Shown here: piece after piece, positions 1-7,673 of the stretch
Layout: every line of letters begins with the position of its first letter
Numbering within the stretch: the stretch's first letter is position 1
Source: Bacillota bacterium
Lineage (GTDB): Bacteria > Bacillota > Clostridia > Lachnospirales > Lachnospiraceae
DNA length: 64,000 bases
NCBI GenBank assembly: GCA_023439505.1
Contig: JAEXNR010000029.1
Coordinates: 1-64,000 of the forward strand
Direction: 5' to 3'
Position numbers and translations under genes: made by a program
Notes under the pieces: generated by a model
What the model was told of the DNA's origin: nothing
What the model saw: the letters and a program-made list of their open reading frames with translations, nothing else
Databases searched by the model: none

Positions 1-234
1 TGGATCCTGCGCAGGTATCGAGATTGCTATCTTTCTATTTCTTTATGGGGGCGCTGTTTCATTAAAATATATTACATAATAAGCCCGAAGGTAGTATTGT
101 TGTTTGGTAAATCAAACTGGTTTCATAACGTTTGGAAATCAATTCTTGACCGCAAGATTTATAAGCTCAAACAAAAAGGTTATCAGGAAACTCCATATAA
201 AGACCAATGTCATGATGCAGGGAACAAAACATAG
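1..234 (+). CDS. C-terminal part of a CFI-box-type protein (5' end outside window)
   Basis: An open frame runs from the window edge to a TAG at 232-234, giving the last 77 residues. It contains a Trp-Ile-Leu-Arg-Arg-Tyr-Arg-Asp stretch, then GRCFIKIYY, then ISPKVV, LFG and a Trp-rich segment with LDRK. This pattern resembles the cysteine-containing CFI-box C-terminal tail found on many secreted or surface-associated clostridial hypothetical proteins. The rest of the protein and its function lie upstream of the window. The assignment rests on remembered family appearance only, so it could be another small C-terminal domain. Confidence 0.55.
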   Translation, partial: WILRRYRDCYLSISLWGRCFIKIYYIISPKVVLLFGKSNWFHNVWKSILDRKIYKLKQKGYQETPYKDQCHDAGNKT

Positions 235-293
235 ATTTTCTATGCCTACCCTTTCAAAAGAACCTTGAAAATTTAATATTTTACAGTACAGAA

Positions 294-325
294 TTTGGAC
301 ATTGTACCAGGTACCGATATTATCT
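294..325 (+). repeat. Dispersed 32-bp repeat, copy 1 (GTACC-A-GGTAC core)
   Basis: A short element with a near-palindromic core GTACCAGGTAC. Positions 301-322 are identical over 22 bases to 3206-3227, and 294-325 matches 3476-3507 with one difference at the centre of the palindrome. Copies 1 and 2 are in the same orientation and bracket the toxin and viperin-like genes. It could be a REP-like element or the remnant end of an insertion element. Confidence 0.75.
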
Positions 326-348
326 TAAGTAGAAATATGAAACTATTA

Positions 349-377
349 TTTACAATTCTTCGTTCTAATGATATACT
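349..377 (+). promoter_or_regulatory. SigA-type promoter of the antitoxin RNA
   Basis: TTTACA at 349-354 and TATACT at 372-377 are separated by exactly 17 bases. Transcription would start near 384 and end at the hairpin plus T-run at 432-474. No open reading frame or ribosome site follows, which fits a small RNA. Confidence 0.6.
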
Positions 378-383
378 TAATTT

Positions 384-475
384 ATGAAAAGGAGCAACCG
401 CCCATAAAGTGGTTAGCCTCTGTGTCAGTTAAATAACCGCCCGGGTCCGGCTAAGACGGGGCGGTTATTTTTTTC
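384..475 (+). ncRNA. Predicted antitoxin RNA of a type I toxin-antitoxin pair
   Basis: A roughly 90-base plus-strand RNA is predicted from the promoter at 349-377 to the terminator at 432-474. It converges on the minus-strand toxin gene and overlaps the toxin's last codons and 3' region, so the two transcripts are complementary at their 3' ends. This is the arrangement of the txpA/RatA class in Bacillus. The sequence shows the promoter and terminator; the antitoxin role is inferred from position. Confidence 0.55.
432..474 (+). terminator. Terminator of the antitoxin RNA, also at the 3' end of the toxin mRNA
   Basis: An 11-bp perfect stem pairs 432-442 with 459-469 (AATAACCGCCC with its complement), followed on the plus strand by a T-run at 468-474. 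On the minus strand the same hairpin sits just after the toxin stop codon but has no strong T-run, so it serves mainly the plus-strand transcript. Confidence 0.75.
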
Positions 476-569
476 GCTTATTATTCCTATTATCTAAATA
501 GGTAAGCAGTGCTATGAGCAGTAGTCCAAATGTAAGCATTAAAGATAATGTTTCATATGTAGTCTGCAT
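465..569 (-). CDS. Small holin-like type I toxin (34 aa)
   Basis: A 34-residue peptide starts at ATG 567-569 behind a strong GGGAGGTGG ribosome site and ends at TAA 465-467. It opens MQTTYETLSLML, has one hydrophobic helix of about 16 residues with FGLLLIALLTYL, and ends in a basic tail NNKRKK. This is the layout of the putative holin-like toxin family of Firmicutes, whose members insert in the membrane. The SD lies inside a small hairpin, and a plus-strand RNA overlaps the 3' end, as expected for a type I system. Confidence 0.8.
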   Translation of the reverse strand: MQTTYETLSLMLTFGLLLIALLTYLDNRNNKRKK

Positions 570-577
570 TGGCACCA

Positions 578-599
578 CCTCCCTTCATGGGAGGCTAAC
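578..599 (-). promoter_or_regulatory. Hairpin sequestering the toxin ribosome site
   Basis: In the toxin mRNA, CCUCCC (589-594 on the plus strand) can pair with the SD GGGAGG (578-583) across a 5-base loop, hiding the ribosome site. The adjoining 5' element GTTAGCCTC (591-599) is also complementary to GAGGCTAAC near the mRNA 3' end (412-420). The 5' leader could therefore switch between a local SD hairpin and a long-range 5'-3' pairing. Confidence 0.6.
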
Positions 600-629
600 A
601 CACCCTGTACTCGATTACTTCATATCATA

Positions 630-658
630 ATTTTACCATATAGTTAATATCCTATCAA
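630..658 (-). promoter_or_regulatory. SigA-type promoter of the toxin mRNA
   Basis: On the minus strand TTGATA (653-658) and TAAAAT (630-635) are spaced by 17 bases. Transcription would begin near 623, about 55 bases before the toxin ATG, leaving room for the structured leader. Confidence 0.6.
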
Positions 659-700
659 TCGAACATAGATAGGTATGGGGAGCCAGGCGCCAATGTGATG

Positions 701-2080
701 CTATTTAGTCCTATTTCCCTGGGTTTTATATAAAGTTTTATAAAAAATTAGAGTATTGTAAATCATTAAGGGAATGCTGTTTAAAAAAAGTTTATCTGCC
801 GATATATTTTGGTATTTATTTCCATTTCTTTTTATACTTTTATTTATCTCTTTCCCTAAAATGCTTTGTATGATGGATATATCCTCAGCTTTATCATCGT
901 CAGTAAATTTAAACCTATCTAATCTGAATTCAACTTCAACAACCTTAAATTTAGCATCTTTACTTTCTATCTCATTGTATTCTCCCACATAAGTAAAGTC
1001 ATAATGACATCTGTGTCCGTGTAATTCATAACATTTTGCATGGTTACTTACTTTAAATAAATAATTAAATACAGGCGCATTGACAGGCCAACAAGTGTCA
1101 GGATAATTATATTTTGAACTACTCTCAAAAGGATCAATATATTGAAAATTTAAATCTATAAGTTTTAAATCAACCAATCCAGCTTCATTTTTTGCACTAT
1201 CAATAATATCATTATGCGGTATATACTTTATCTCTGCTAGATCCGGCTCATTATCTGACTGATTTTTATTTATATTCACATGATTTCCCGGAAACATCCA
1301 TGCAGCTTCTTTATGAGATTTATTTTCAATTAAGCAAATATAAATACTATTGCTATCTTTATTATATCTAAGCGGTATGCATGTAGCAGTATAAGCAAAA
1401 GTAAACTGTTTCTCTAATTTATTTTCTAAAAATTCTAATTTCTGAATATACTTATTTTGATTTGTTATTATATTTTCCAATTTATGTATATTATCATTTT
1501 GATTGCACTCAATCCCTTCCAATTTATGTATATAACCATTTTGATTATCATGTATACTACCTATTATATTATGTAAATGACAATTTACCTTACAATCTAC
1601 TAATGTACTTGTAATTTCATTGCTATTTTGAACTAGTTTTTGTATTTCTTCAATTGTATATAGAATAAAATAACAAATAATAGTCGTCAAAAAGAACAAA
1701 AAAGCAAAATTATTATCACTAAAAGTTTTCAAAGAAAAATCCAATAAAGTTAATTTATCATTATTCGGTTGGCTAAAAAATGTAACCGAATAAAATAAAA
1801 CTGAAATTAATATCGGATTTATGATTAAAAAGCCAATAATTAAAATATTTTTGACCTCTTGAAACATTTTTTTACTACGTTTATTAAAAATTGCATATAA
1901 AATAAAAAATATGTAAGCCCCCATCAAAAAGCAGGGGGCATATTTTAACCAAATAAAATCAAATATTCTATTTAAAATATAAGTAATCATTACTGTAATA
2001 AATAATATAAATATTCCATTAGTTGCGATCATATGAATTAGGCTCTTCTTCTCAAGTTCATCCGATTTACTATTATCCAT
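701..2080 (-). CDS. Membrane protein with coiled coil and degenerate Nudix-like domain
   Basis: This 459-residue protein starts at ATG 2080 after an AGAAAGG ribosome site, 11 bases downstream of the radical SAM gene, so the two form an operon. Four hydrophobic helices lie at about residues 18-38, 46-66, 81-103 and 126-146. A coiled-coil stretch at about 165-225 contains three repeats of the form NQN-x-YI-x-KLE. The C-terminal part (about 228-400) looks like a Nudix fold: a FPG strand-turn and a helix ending AKNEAGL where the Nudix box REUXEExGU would be. Only the last glutamate and the glycine are kept, so hydrolase activity is doubtful and it may bind nucleotide instead. The gene is very AT-rich, unlike later genes in the window. 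Its function is not known; a membrane effector for the enzyme next door is my inference. Confidence 0.6.
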   Translation of the reverse strand: MDNSKSDELEKKSLIHMIATNGIFILFITVMITYILNRIFDFIWLKYAPCFLMGAYIFFILYAIFNKRSKKMFQEVKNILIIGFLIINPILISVLFYSVTFFSQPNNDKLTLLDFSLKTFSDNNFAFLFFLTTIICYFILYTIEEIQKLVQNSNEITSTLVDCKVNCHLHNIIGSIHDNQNGYIHKLEGIECNQNDNIHKLENIITNQNKYIQKLEFLENKLEKQFTFAYTATCIPLRYNKDSNSIYICLIENKSHKEAAWMFPGNHVNINKNQSDNEPDLAEIKYIPHNDIIDSAKNEAGLVDLKLIDLNFQYIDPFESSSKYNYPDTCWPVNAPVFNYLFKVSNHAKCYELHGHRCHYDFTYVGEYNEIESKDAKFKVVEVEFRLDRFKFTDDDKAEDISIIQSILGKEINKSIKRNGNKYQNISADKLFLNSIPLMIYNTLIFYKTLYKTQGNRTK

Positions 2081-2091
2081 ATAAAACCTTT

Positions 2092-2982
2092 CTAAAGATC
2101 AACATAATCTAATCTTTTTTGTAAATATTTGTTTACATCTATATATTTTGTAATATCATTTATATCATCTTTTAATAGATTAAGCTTTTTATTATAACTG
2201 CTTCCATCATATACAATTAACATTCCTTCGGATGATATTGTAATATAGCTTTTATTAAAATCTTCATAATTATTAATTGATATTTTGATATTATCATTAT
2301 ATACATCTTTTGAATTCAAAAGACCACTTACACAATTATTAAATTCATAATCTGTAATATCAAACATAGTTTTATTTTTCAATGCCCTTTCTCTAGAGGG
2401 AAGGAATTTGAATAATTTCCATCTATTTACATTGTATTTAAGAAGTAAATCATATAATTTTTCAAGCTCGTTCATATTTAATTTATTTACCACAGTATTT
2501 ATCTTAATTTTCTTGTCAATATTATTTATCATAAAATAATTTAGTAAATAACAAATCCGATCGAAATGTAATTTATTTCTTCCAATTATAGTTTGTGTTA
2601 TAGAATCCGATGCATCTAAAGAAAAAGTAATCCAATTGAAAAATTCCGTAATTTGTGATAGTAAATTTTCATTTATATAAAAATTTCTCTGATTTTCATC
2701 ATAATCACATAAAATAATTGCATTAGTGGTGATTGAAAAAATAGTGTTATTGGTATCGATTTCCCTTCCATACTTAACCAATTCGATAAGATCATTATAT
2801 AGAAGTGGCTCCCCACCAACAAAGGATATTTTCTTAACACCAAAAGATAATAACTTTTTTAATATAATTTTATTACTCTCTATATCTAAATCCGAGTTGT
2901 TCGAATTTCTATAGCAGTATTTACAATTATCATTGCATCTCGACGTTATATCCCAACATATACTTATCAAATCATTTAACAT
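2092..2982 (-). CDS. Viperin-like radical SAM enzyme
   Basis: The 296-residue protein starts at ATG 2982 behind GGGAG. It has the CxxxCxxC cluster-binding motif of radical SAM enzymes (CNDNCKYC, residues ~16-23) and the SAM-binding GGEP motif near residue 56. Several later motifs match viperin: a D...IGR segment near residues 123-134, KINTVVNKLN near 160, NRWKLF near 186, and a C-terminal segment resembling viperin's SYLILD-type strand. Viperins convert CTP or other NTPs to chain-terminating 3'-deoxy-3',4'-didehydro nucleotides and block phage transcription. The short length without a SPASM extension also fits. It could be another radical SAM subgroup. It is first in an AT-rich two-gene operon with a membrane Nudix-like protein. 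Confidence 0.6.
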   Translation of the reverse strand: MLNDLISICWDITSRCNDNCKYCYRNSNNSDLDIESNKIILKKLLSFGVKKISFVGGEPLLYNDLIELVKYGREIDTNNTIFSITTNAIILCDYDENQRNFYINENLLSQITEFFNWITFSLDASDSITQTIIGRNKLHFDRICYLLNYFMINNIDKKIKINTVVNKLNMNELEKLYDLLLKYNVNRWKLFKFLPSRERALKNKTMFDITDYEFNNCVSGLLNSKDVYNDNIKISINNYEDFNKSYITISSEGMLIVYDGSSYNKKLNLLKDDINDITKYIDVNKYLQKRLDYVDL

Positions 2983-3205
2983 AATTATACTCCCAAAGTA
3001 AAATAATAATTTAGCTTATAGTATCGCCTATATTATCATATTAAATACAACAAGATGCGTGATAAATTAACTTGTCCTAAAATGTATCCGTGTGTATCAC
3101 TCTTCTTTATAAAACAAATCAAGGATATTTTACCATATAATAACAAACATTTCAATAAATATTCGATATCTATTTCTTAATACATGATGACCTACTAGTT
3201 TAGAT

Positions 3206-3227
3206 ATTGTACCAGGTACCGATATTA
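3206..3227 (+). repeat. Dispersed repeat, copy 2
   Basis: All 22 bases are identical to 301-322 in the same orientation. The truncated IS3-type orfA reading frame begins at its right edge, so the repeat marks a recombination junction. Confidence 0.75.
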
Positions 3228-3475
3228 CCCCGGAGCAAAGCAGCCAAAGAGTCGCAGCTGAGCATGGAACAACAAGAGAAAATCTCTACAACTGGAAACG
3301 TCAGCTTCTTGAAGAGGAGCGTGTATATTCAATGAGCAATAAGAAATCCAATAAAACTATTAATACTCACTCCATCGAAGCAGAAGTATCAGAACTTCGT
3401 TCAGAGAAAGACAATCTTTCATCACAGGTTGCTGAGCTTCAGAGCGTGACATCTATGAAAAGGCAGCTGAAATCA
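3221..3475 (+). pseudogene. Internal fragment of an IS3-family OrfA transposase subunit
   Basis: The frame reads from the repeat edge through a helix-turn-helix segment (AAEHGTTRENLYNWKRQLL) and then a leucine-zipper-like coiled coil (SEVEAE... SELRSEKDNLSSQVAELQ type). This is the usual order in IS3-group OrfA proteins. Near 3445 the frame shifts: the expected RDIYEKAAEII continues in another frame and is cut off at the repeat copy at 3476. The N-terminal part is missing at copy 2. No OrfB follows, so the element is dead. Confidence 0.7.
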
Positions 3476-3507
3476 TTTGGACATTGTACCTGGTACCGAT
3501 ATTATCT
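3476..3507 (+). repeat. Dispersed repeat, copy 3
   Basis: It matches 294-325 over 32 bases with one change (centre A to T, making GTACCTGGTAC a perfect palindrome around one base). It lies exactly where the IS3 orfA fragment stops and an unrelated IS4-type fragment begins. Confidence 0.75.
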
Positions 3508-3868
3508 CTATGCTTTCCGTCAACTCAAATATGCAGTCGGTATGATGAACTTTCATGCAAAAAAGGTGGAGTACATAAAGCAGGAAATCTTCGCAAAGCT
3601 TATCGTGCATAACTTCTCCGAGATAATTGCCTCGCACACTTCTATCTCAAAAAATTCGTAAAAGAAAAACAAACACAACTATATGCTGAACTACTCCATG
3701 GCTTGTAAAATTTGCTACGAGTTTCTGAAATCCATTGCTGATGCACATCCACCTGATGTCATTGGCTGGATACAACGATTCCTAAGTGTAGATAAAGACG
3801 AAGACCGTTCCTTCCCACGTAACCTTCGGGGTATTGGCGCAGTCAGTTTTCACTATCGAGTAGCCTAA
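3508..3868 (+). pseudogene. C-terminal remnant of an IS4-family DDE transposase
   Basis: One frame gives a segment ending NFHAKKVEYIKQEIFAKL, the conserved C-terminal YREK-side helix region of IS4-type transposases, preceded by FRQLKYAVG. After a frameshift near 3660 a second segment reads ICYEFLK, then PPDVIGWIQRFL and ends AVSFHYRVA, which is the typical C-terminus of the same family. The catalytic core is missing upstream, so this is a decayed insertion sequence. Confidence 0.7.
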
Positions 3869-3895
3869 CCAATACCGTAATTATACATCTTTTGA

Positions 3896-3916
3896 GACAG
3901 ATTTGAAATCTGTCTA
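3896..3916 (+). other. Perfect inverted repeat after the IS4 remnant
   Basis: AGACAGATTT and its complement flank a single G. It could form a hairpin of about 8 bp or be what is left of an insertion-sequence end. A T-run follows 20 bases later, so a weak terminator is also possible. Confidence 0.35.
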
Positions 3917-4104
3917 TTTGTGCTGCACAACTTTTTTATTCTACATCGCTGACCTATTTTTCTCCCTTATTATGATTGCTTTCGTGCTTCCCGTCATGAT
4001 ATCAATCTGTTTTTATATTACCAAACAAAAATCGAACGATTATCTAAATGGCATTGCCGATATTATCTCATTCTTTAGACATGGTGCCTGACACCAACTG
4101 AATA

Positions 4105-5490
4105 CTACCATTTCCATCTATACTTCGTAATATCATCCATACTAAGCTCAGAACCAAACTGCACTTCAATACAATGAATATCCGAAGTCATATCTGCTCT
4201 CAATGCATGCTTTTGTCCTCGTGCAATATAAAGACTGTCTCCTCGCCCTACCTTATGAACTTCACCATCTAAAACCATCTCTCCGCTTCCGTCCACAATA
4301 ATCCATACTTCATCTCTGACACTATGGGCACGGTAATCAATTCCCTGACCGGCTTTGATAGTCAGGTGCTTTGTCAAAGACTTGGTTCCATCCTCATAGC
4401 TGGTATAATCCAGAGCTTTATAATCTCCCCACAGACGTTCCTCATACATGGGTCTGTCGCTTATCCCATCTACATACGATTTTAAATGAGCACTCTTATT
4501 CTTATCAGAGATTAAAACACCATCCGGACTTGCTGCAACAATCAGATCCTTTACACCAAGGGCAACGATGGGGATACACAATTCATTAATAACGTGGGTA
4601 TTCTGTGTACCCTCTCCCAGAACAACTTGTCCCAGACATTCATCTCCCATCTCCTCCGACAAGGTATTCCAGGTGCCAAGATCCTTCCAGAAACCATCAT
4701 AAGAAATCATCGCGATGGAATTTGCTTTCTCCACTACTTCATAATCAAAACTTATTTTCTTAAAGATATGATAGTGATCCCTCAAATCTGCAAAAGATTT
4801 AATCTCTTTCCCAGACAAGTCAACATAATGATTTACAATATCCATCAAATACTTTAATTTGAAAGCAAACACTCCGCCGTTCCATACCGCACCTTGTATA
4901 ATCAACTCCATTGCGAGAGATACCGATGGTTTCTCCGTAAATCTCTCTACAGGATAAATAGATAGCTCCATCCCATTTGTATTTAGTTGATTAACTTCTC
5001 CCTCCACAGGAACGATGTATCCATATTTCTCAGACGGATATGTGGGCTTAATTCCCATTAATACCAGATCAGCCACACCACATTTTACGGCCGCTTCCAT
5101 CTGAAGAAGGGAATGAAAGTATTGAATATCTGCATAAGGGTCTACCGGCAGAACCAATACTACTTCTTCCGGATCAACCCGCTTCTCCAGGGCAAGATAA
5201 GCGGAGGACAGGGCAATTGCAGGAAAAGTATCCCTGCGTTCCGGTTCCAGAACGATATCTACGTCTTTTCCCAATTGGTTTTGTATGGAATCAACCTGGG
5301 TAGCTCCTGTAGCAATCACGATGTTTGCTTTAATACCGGCAGTATGTATCTGTCCATGAACACGCTGTACCATAGATTCCAGATCACCCTGTTCATTCTT
5401 TAGCAACTTCAGGAACTGCTTTGATCTGGTATCATTGGACAAAGGCCATAGACGTTTCCCTGAACCACCCGATAACAAGATTATATTCAT
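4105..5490 (-). CDS. manC: Mannose-1-phosphate guanylyltransferase / mannose-6-phosphate isomerase (type II)
   Basis: The 461-residue enzyme makes GDP-mannose from mannose-1-phosphate; in type II enzymes a C-terminal cupin adds phosphomannose isomerase activity. The N-terminal nucleotidyltransferase domain has LSGGSGKRLWPLS at the start, FTEKP near residue 190 and a GFWKDLGTW segment near 275. The C-terminal cupin (about 365-461) contains HSVRDEVWIIVDGSGEM and RGDSLYIARGQKHAL. I chose ATG 5490 because AGGTGAGG lies 9 bases upstream; a GTG 15 bases earlier overlaps that ribosome site. It likely supplies GDP-mannose (or a derived sugar) to the capsule locus, from which it is separated by about 1 kb holding an IS200 remnant. 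Confidence 0.9.
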   Translation of the reverse strand: MNIILLSGGSGKRLWPLSNDTRSKQFLKLLKNEQGDLESMVQRVHGQIHTAGIKANIVIATGATQVDSIQNQLGKDVDIVLEPERRDTFPAIALSSAYLALEKRVDPEEVVLVLPVDPYADIQYFHSLLQMEAAVKCGVADLVLMGIKPTYPSEKYGYIVPVEGEVNQLNTNGMELSIYPVERFTEKPSVSLAMELIIQGAVWNGGVFAFKLKYLMDIVNHYVDLSGKEIKSFADLRDHYHIFKKISFDYEVVEKANSIAMISYDGFWKDLGTWNTLSEEMGDECLGQVVLGEGTQNTHVINELCIPIVALGVKDLIVAASPDGVLISDKNKSAHLKSYVDGISDRPMYEERLWGDYKALDYTSYEDGTKSLTKHLTIKAGQGIDYRAHSVRDEVWIIVDGSGEMVLDGEVHKVGRGDSLYIARGQKHALRADMTSDIHCIEVQFGSELSMDDITKYRWKW

Positions 5491-6490
5491 AGCAACAAAC
5501 CTCACCTTTCCTATTTCATTTTCAAGAAGCCTCTCGCAATCTCCTCATTTTATAGGATATTTTTTCTACTTACGTCAACAAATGTCCTAGAATGTGCCGT
5601 CGCTCTCGTTGCTGATGTATTTTATGTAAAGAGAGCGGCCCTTGAATAAATATATTTAAGCCTTATCTCAAGGAGACATTACCCTATGGTACATCAAAAA
5701 AGTCACTAACTACCATTTCAAATGGTGGTTTGATATTAGCCCTATAAGGGCTGATTACCTGCGCGCCTGAAAAGCGAGTATCGCAAGCACCATTATCGTC
5801 TGCCTCTAAAAGAGGCTATCTAGTTTCTTCTTTTTTGTTTCTTCTTGCTATTCTTGTATATATCTTTTAATTGCTTCTTCAGTGACATTTCCTACTGTGG
5901 CGACATAATATCCTTCTTACCCAAAATGATTTTGTCCATTTATTATGTCTAATCCGGATGTCTGACAAAACATCCCACAAAATCGGATATACTTACTTTG
6001 GGTGGAATACTTACACATAAATGTACATGGTCTGAGCATACCGCTCCTTCCACTATTTCAATATTTTTGTACTCACACAGCAGGATGGAAATCACCTTTT
6101 TCTGCTTAATTACTAATTATCTTGGAATAGAAAAATTGTCAATGCCTTGCCGCATAAGCGGTGCGTAGCAGTATTAATAATTATTCTGTCCCATGATACC
6201 TTTAGCGATGCAGATTAAGAGATACAATTATATGATTTCCAGCGACCGGATTGGGGATGGATTCACCTCTGGAATATTCACATTGTATTTTATATATTGT
6301 ACCAGGCACCAGGTATCATGATAAATAAGATTAATGAGATTTTCAGCAAACAATATCCAAGTTAAGATAAAGAATTTATATCCAAAAGCCTCATTTCATT
6401 AATAATAATTAGAAAAATAGGTTTACTTATGTAGTCCTATTTTGTTATAGTTTAAATCTTTATAGGGCACCATATATCGGTATTATGAGC
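5491..6490. other. About 1 kb without an intact gene; IS200 debris and short palindromes
   Basis: Apart from the tnpA remnant, small hairpins are visible: AGCCCTATAAGGGCT near 5747 and CCTCTAAAAGAGG near 5805. They are like the structured right end of IS200/IS605 elements. Near 6295-6320 and 6470-6487 are diverged pieces of the GTACC-type repeat found at 294-325. Nothing else that looks coding was seen. Confidence 0.5.
5848..6107 (-). pseudogene. tnpA: Decayed IS200/IS605-family TnpA (Y1 HUH transposase)
   Basis: The minus strand reads VEGAVCSDHVHLCVSIPPK, which carries the HUH-type HVH metal site of IS200 transposases. It then continues VSISDFVG as in the family, hits TAG and TAA stops, and resumes as GYYVATVGN...EEAIKRYIQE, the family C-terminus. 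Several stops and a lost middle section show that it is inactive. It sits between manC and the main capsule cluster. Confidence 0.75.
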
Positions 6491-7516
6491 CTATCTTTGT
6501 ACCCTACCATTTCCTCCTAGTTTAAGGAGATTATCCACATCTTCTATGGTAGATCTGTTGTAGTCACCCTCTATTGTATGTTTCAAGCAAGCTGAAGCTG
6601 TAGCAAAATCAATTATATCTTGATTTTCCTTTTCCACAATAAAGCTGTAAATGATACCTGCTGTAAAACTATCCCCACTGCCAACGCGGTCAATGATCTG
6701 AATATCGTAATGACGTGAATAATACGATTCATTCTTACTTCTGTCATAAAGCATAGCACTCCACCCATTATGACTAGCAGAGATACTTTCTCTTAATGTT
6801 ATTGCCACATACTTGCAACCATATTTTTCACATATTTCCCGTGCCACGGTCTCATATCCAAATTTATTTAATTTACCAGATTCTATATCATTGTCATTTA
6901 ATTTAATACCTAATACTTTGCCTGTATCTTCTTCATTAGCCATGCAGATATCGACATAAGGCATAAGCTTATTCATAACCAACTGCGCCTTATTGCTACT
7001 CCATAGTTTTTTTCTATAGTTTAAATCACAAGATATCGTAATTCCTTGCTTCTTTGCAGCTATACAGGCATCCAAACAAATATCCGCTACATTATCTGAA
7101 AGTGCTGGGTTAATTCCAGTCCAATGGAACCAATTTACATCCTTAAAAATAGAATCCCAATCAAAATCTGTCCTTTCAGCCAACGAAAATACCGAATTCT
7201 CTCGATCATAAATCACCTTAGAAGGACGCTGAGATGCCCCCTTTTCCAGATAATAAAGTCCCATACGACCATCTCCATAAAGTATTTTTGAAGTATCTAC
7301 TCCAAAATAGCGCATGGAATTGACTGCAGCTATACCTACATCATTATCTGGAACTTTTGTTAAATAAACTGATTCCAAACCAAATATTGACAAAGAAACA
7401 GCTACATTAGCTTCTCCACCACAGAAAGTTGAAACAAGGCTTTCTTTCTGAAATAATTTCGTATATTCAGGTGCAGCCAGTCTTAACAGTATCTCACCAA
7501 ATGACAATATTTTCAT
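6491..7516 (-). CDS. PfkB-family sugar kinase (2-keto-3-deoxygluconate kinase-like)
   Basis: The 341-residue protein has the ribokinase-family N-terminal sugar-binding motif CGGEANVAVSLS (residues ~32-43) and the C-terminal ATP/anion-hole motif DRVGSGDSFTAGII (~275-288), in which the aspartate of GSGD is the catalytic base. The length and the overall pattern resemble KdgK-type kinases that phosphorylate 2-keto-3-deoxy sugar acids. AAGGGGAAAG precedes ATG 7516. It is the last gene of the variable capsule region, 157 bases below an aldolase-like gene. A role in making a phosphorylated keto-sugar acid precursor is an inference from this neighbourhood. Confidence 0.8.
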   Translation of the reverse strand: MKILSFGEILLRLAAPEYTKLFQKESLVSTFCGGEANVAVSLSIFGLESVYLTKVPDNDVGIAAVNSMRYFGVDTSKILYGDGRMGLYYLEKGASQRPSKVIYDRENSVFSLAERTDFDWDSIFKDVNWFHWTGINPALSDNVADICLDACIAAKKQGITISCDLNYRKKLWSSNKAQLVMNKLMPYVDICMANEEDTGKVLGIKLNDNDIESGKLNKFGYETVAREICEKYGCKYVAITLRESISASHNGWSAMLYDRSKNESYYSRHYDIQIIDRVGSGDSFTAGIIYSFIVEKENQDIIDFATASACLKHTIEGDYNRSTIEDVDNLLKLGGNGRVQR

Positions 7517-7673
7517 TATACTTTCCCCTTTCGCTGCCGGTGATACTTTATCTTTTTTTACTTATACACTTAACAATATATAGGGATAAAATAGATTGCT
7601 GGGATTCTATATTAACACACATTTCCCATTATATTGATTGTGCATAATATCAAAATATGATTAATATAAAAAA

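Noticed and set aside
3903..4091. A 62-codon hydrophobic frame on the plus strand after the IS4 remnant
   Set aside because: It has no ribosome site, begins inside an inverted repeat and resembles no known small membrane protein; it is probably chance in an AT-rich relic region.
4105..5505. GTG start of manC at 5505
   Set aside because: That codon is part of the ribosome site for ATG 5490, which gives the normal family N-terminus.
5848..6107. Active IS200 element
   Set aside because: At least three in-frame stops and a missing middle section rule out a working transposase.
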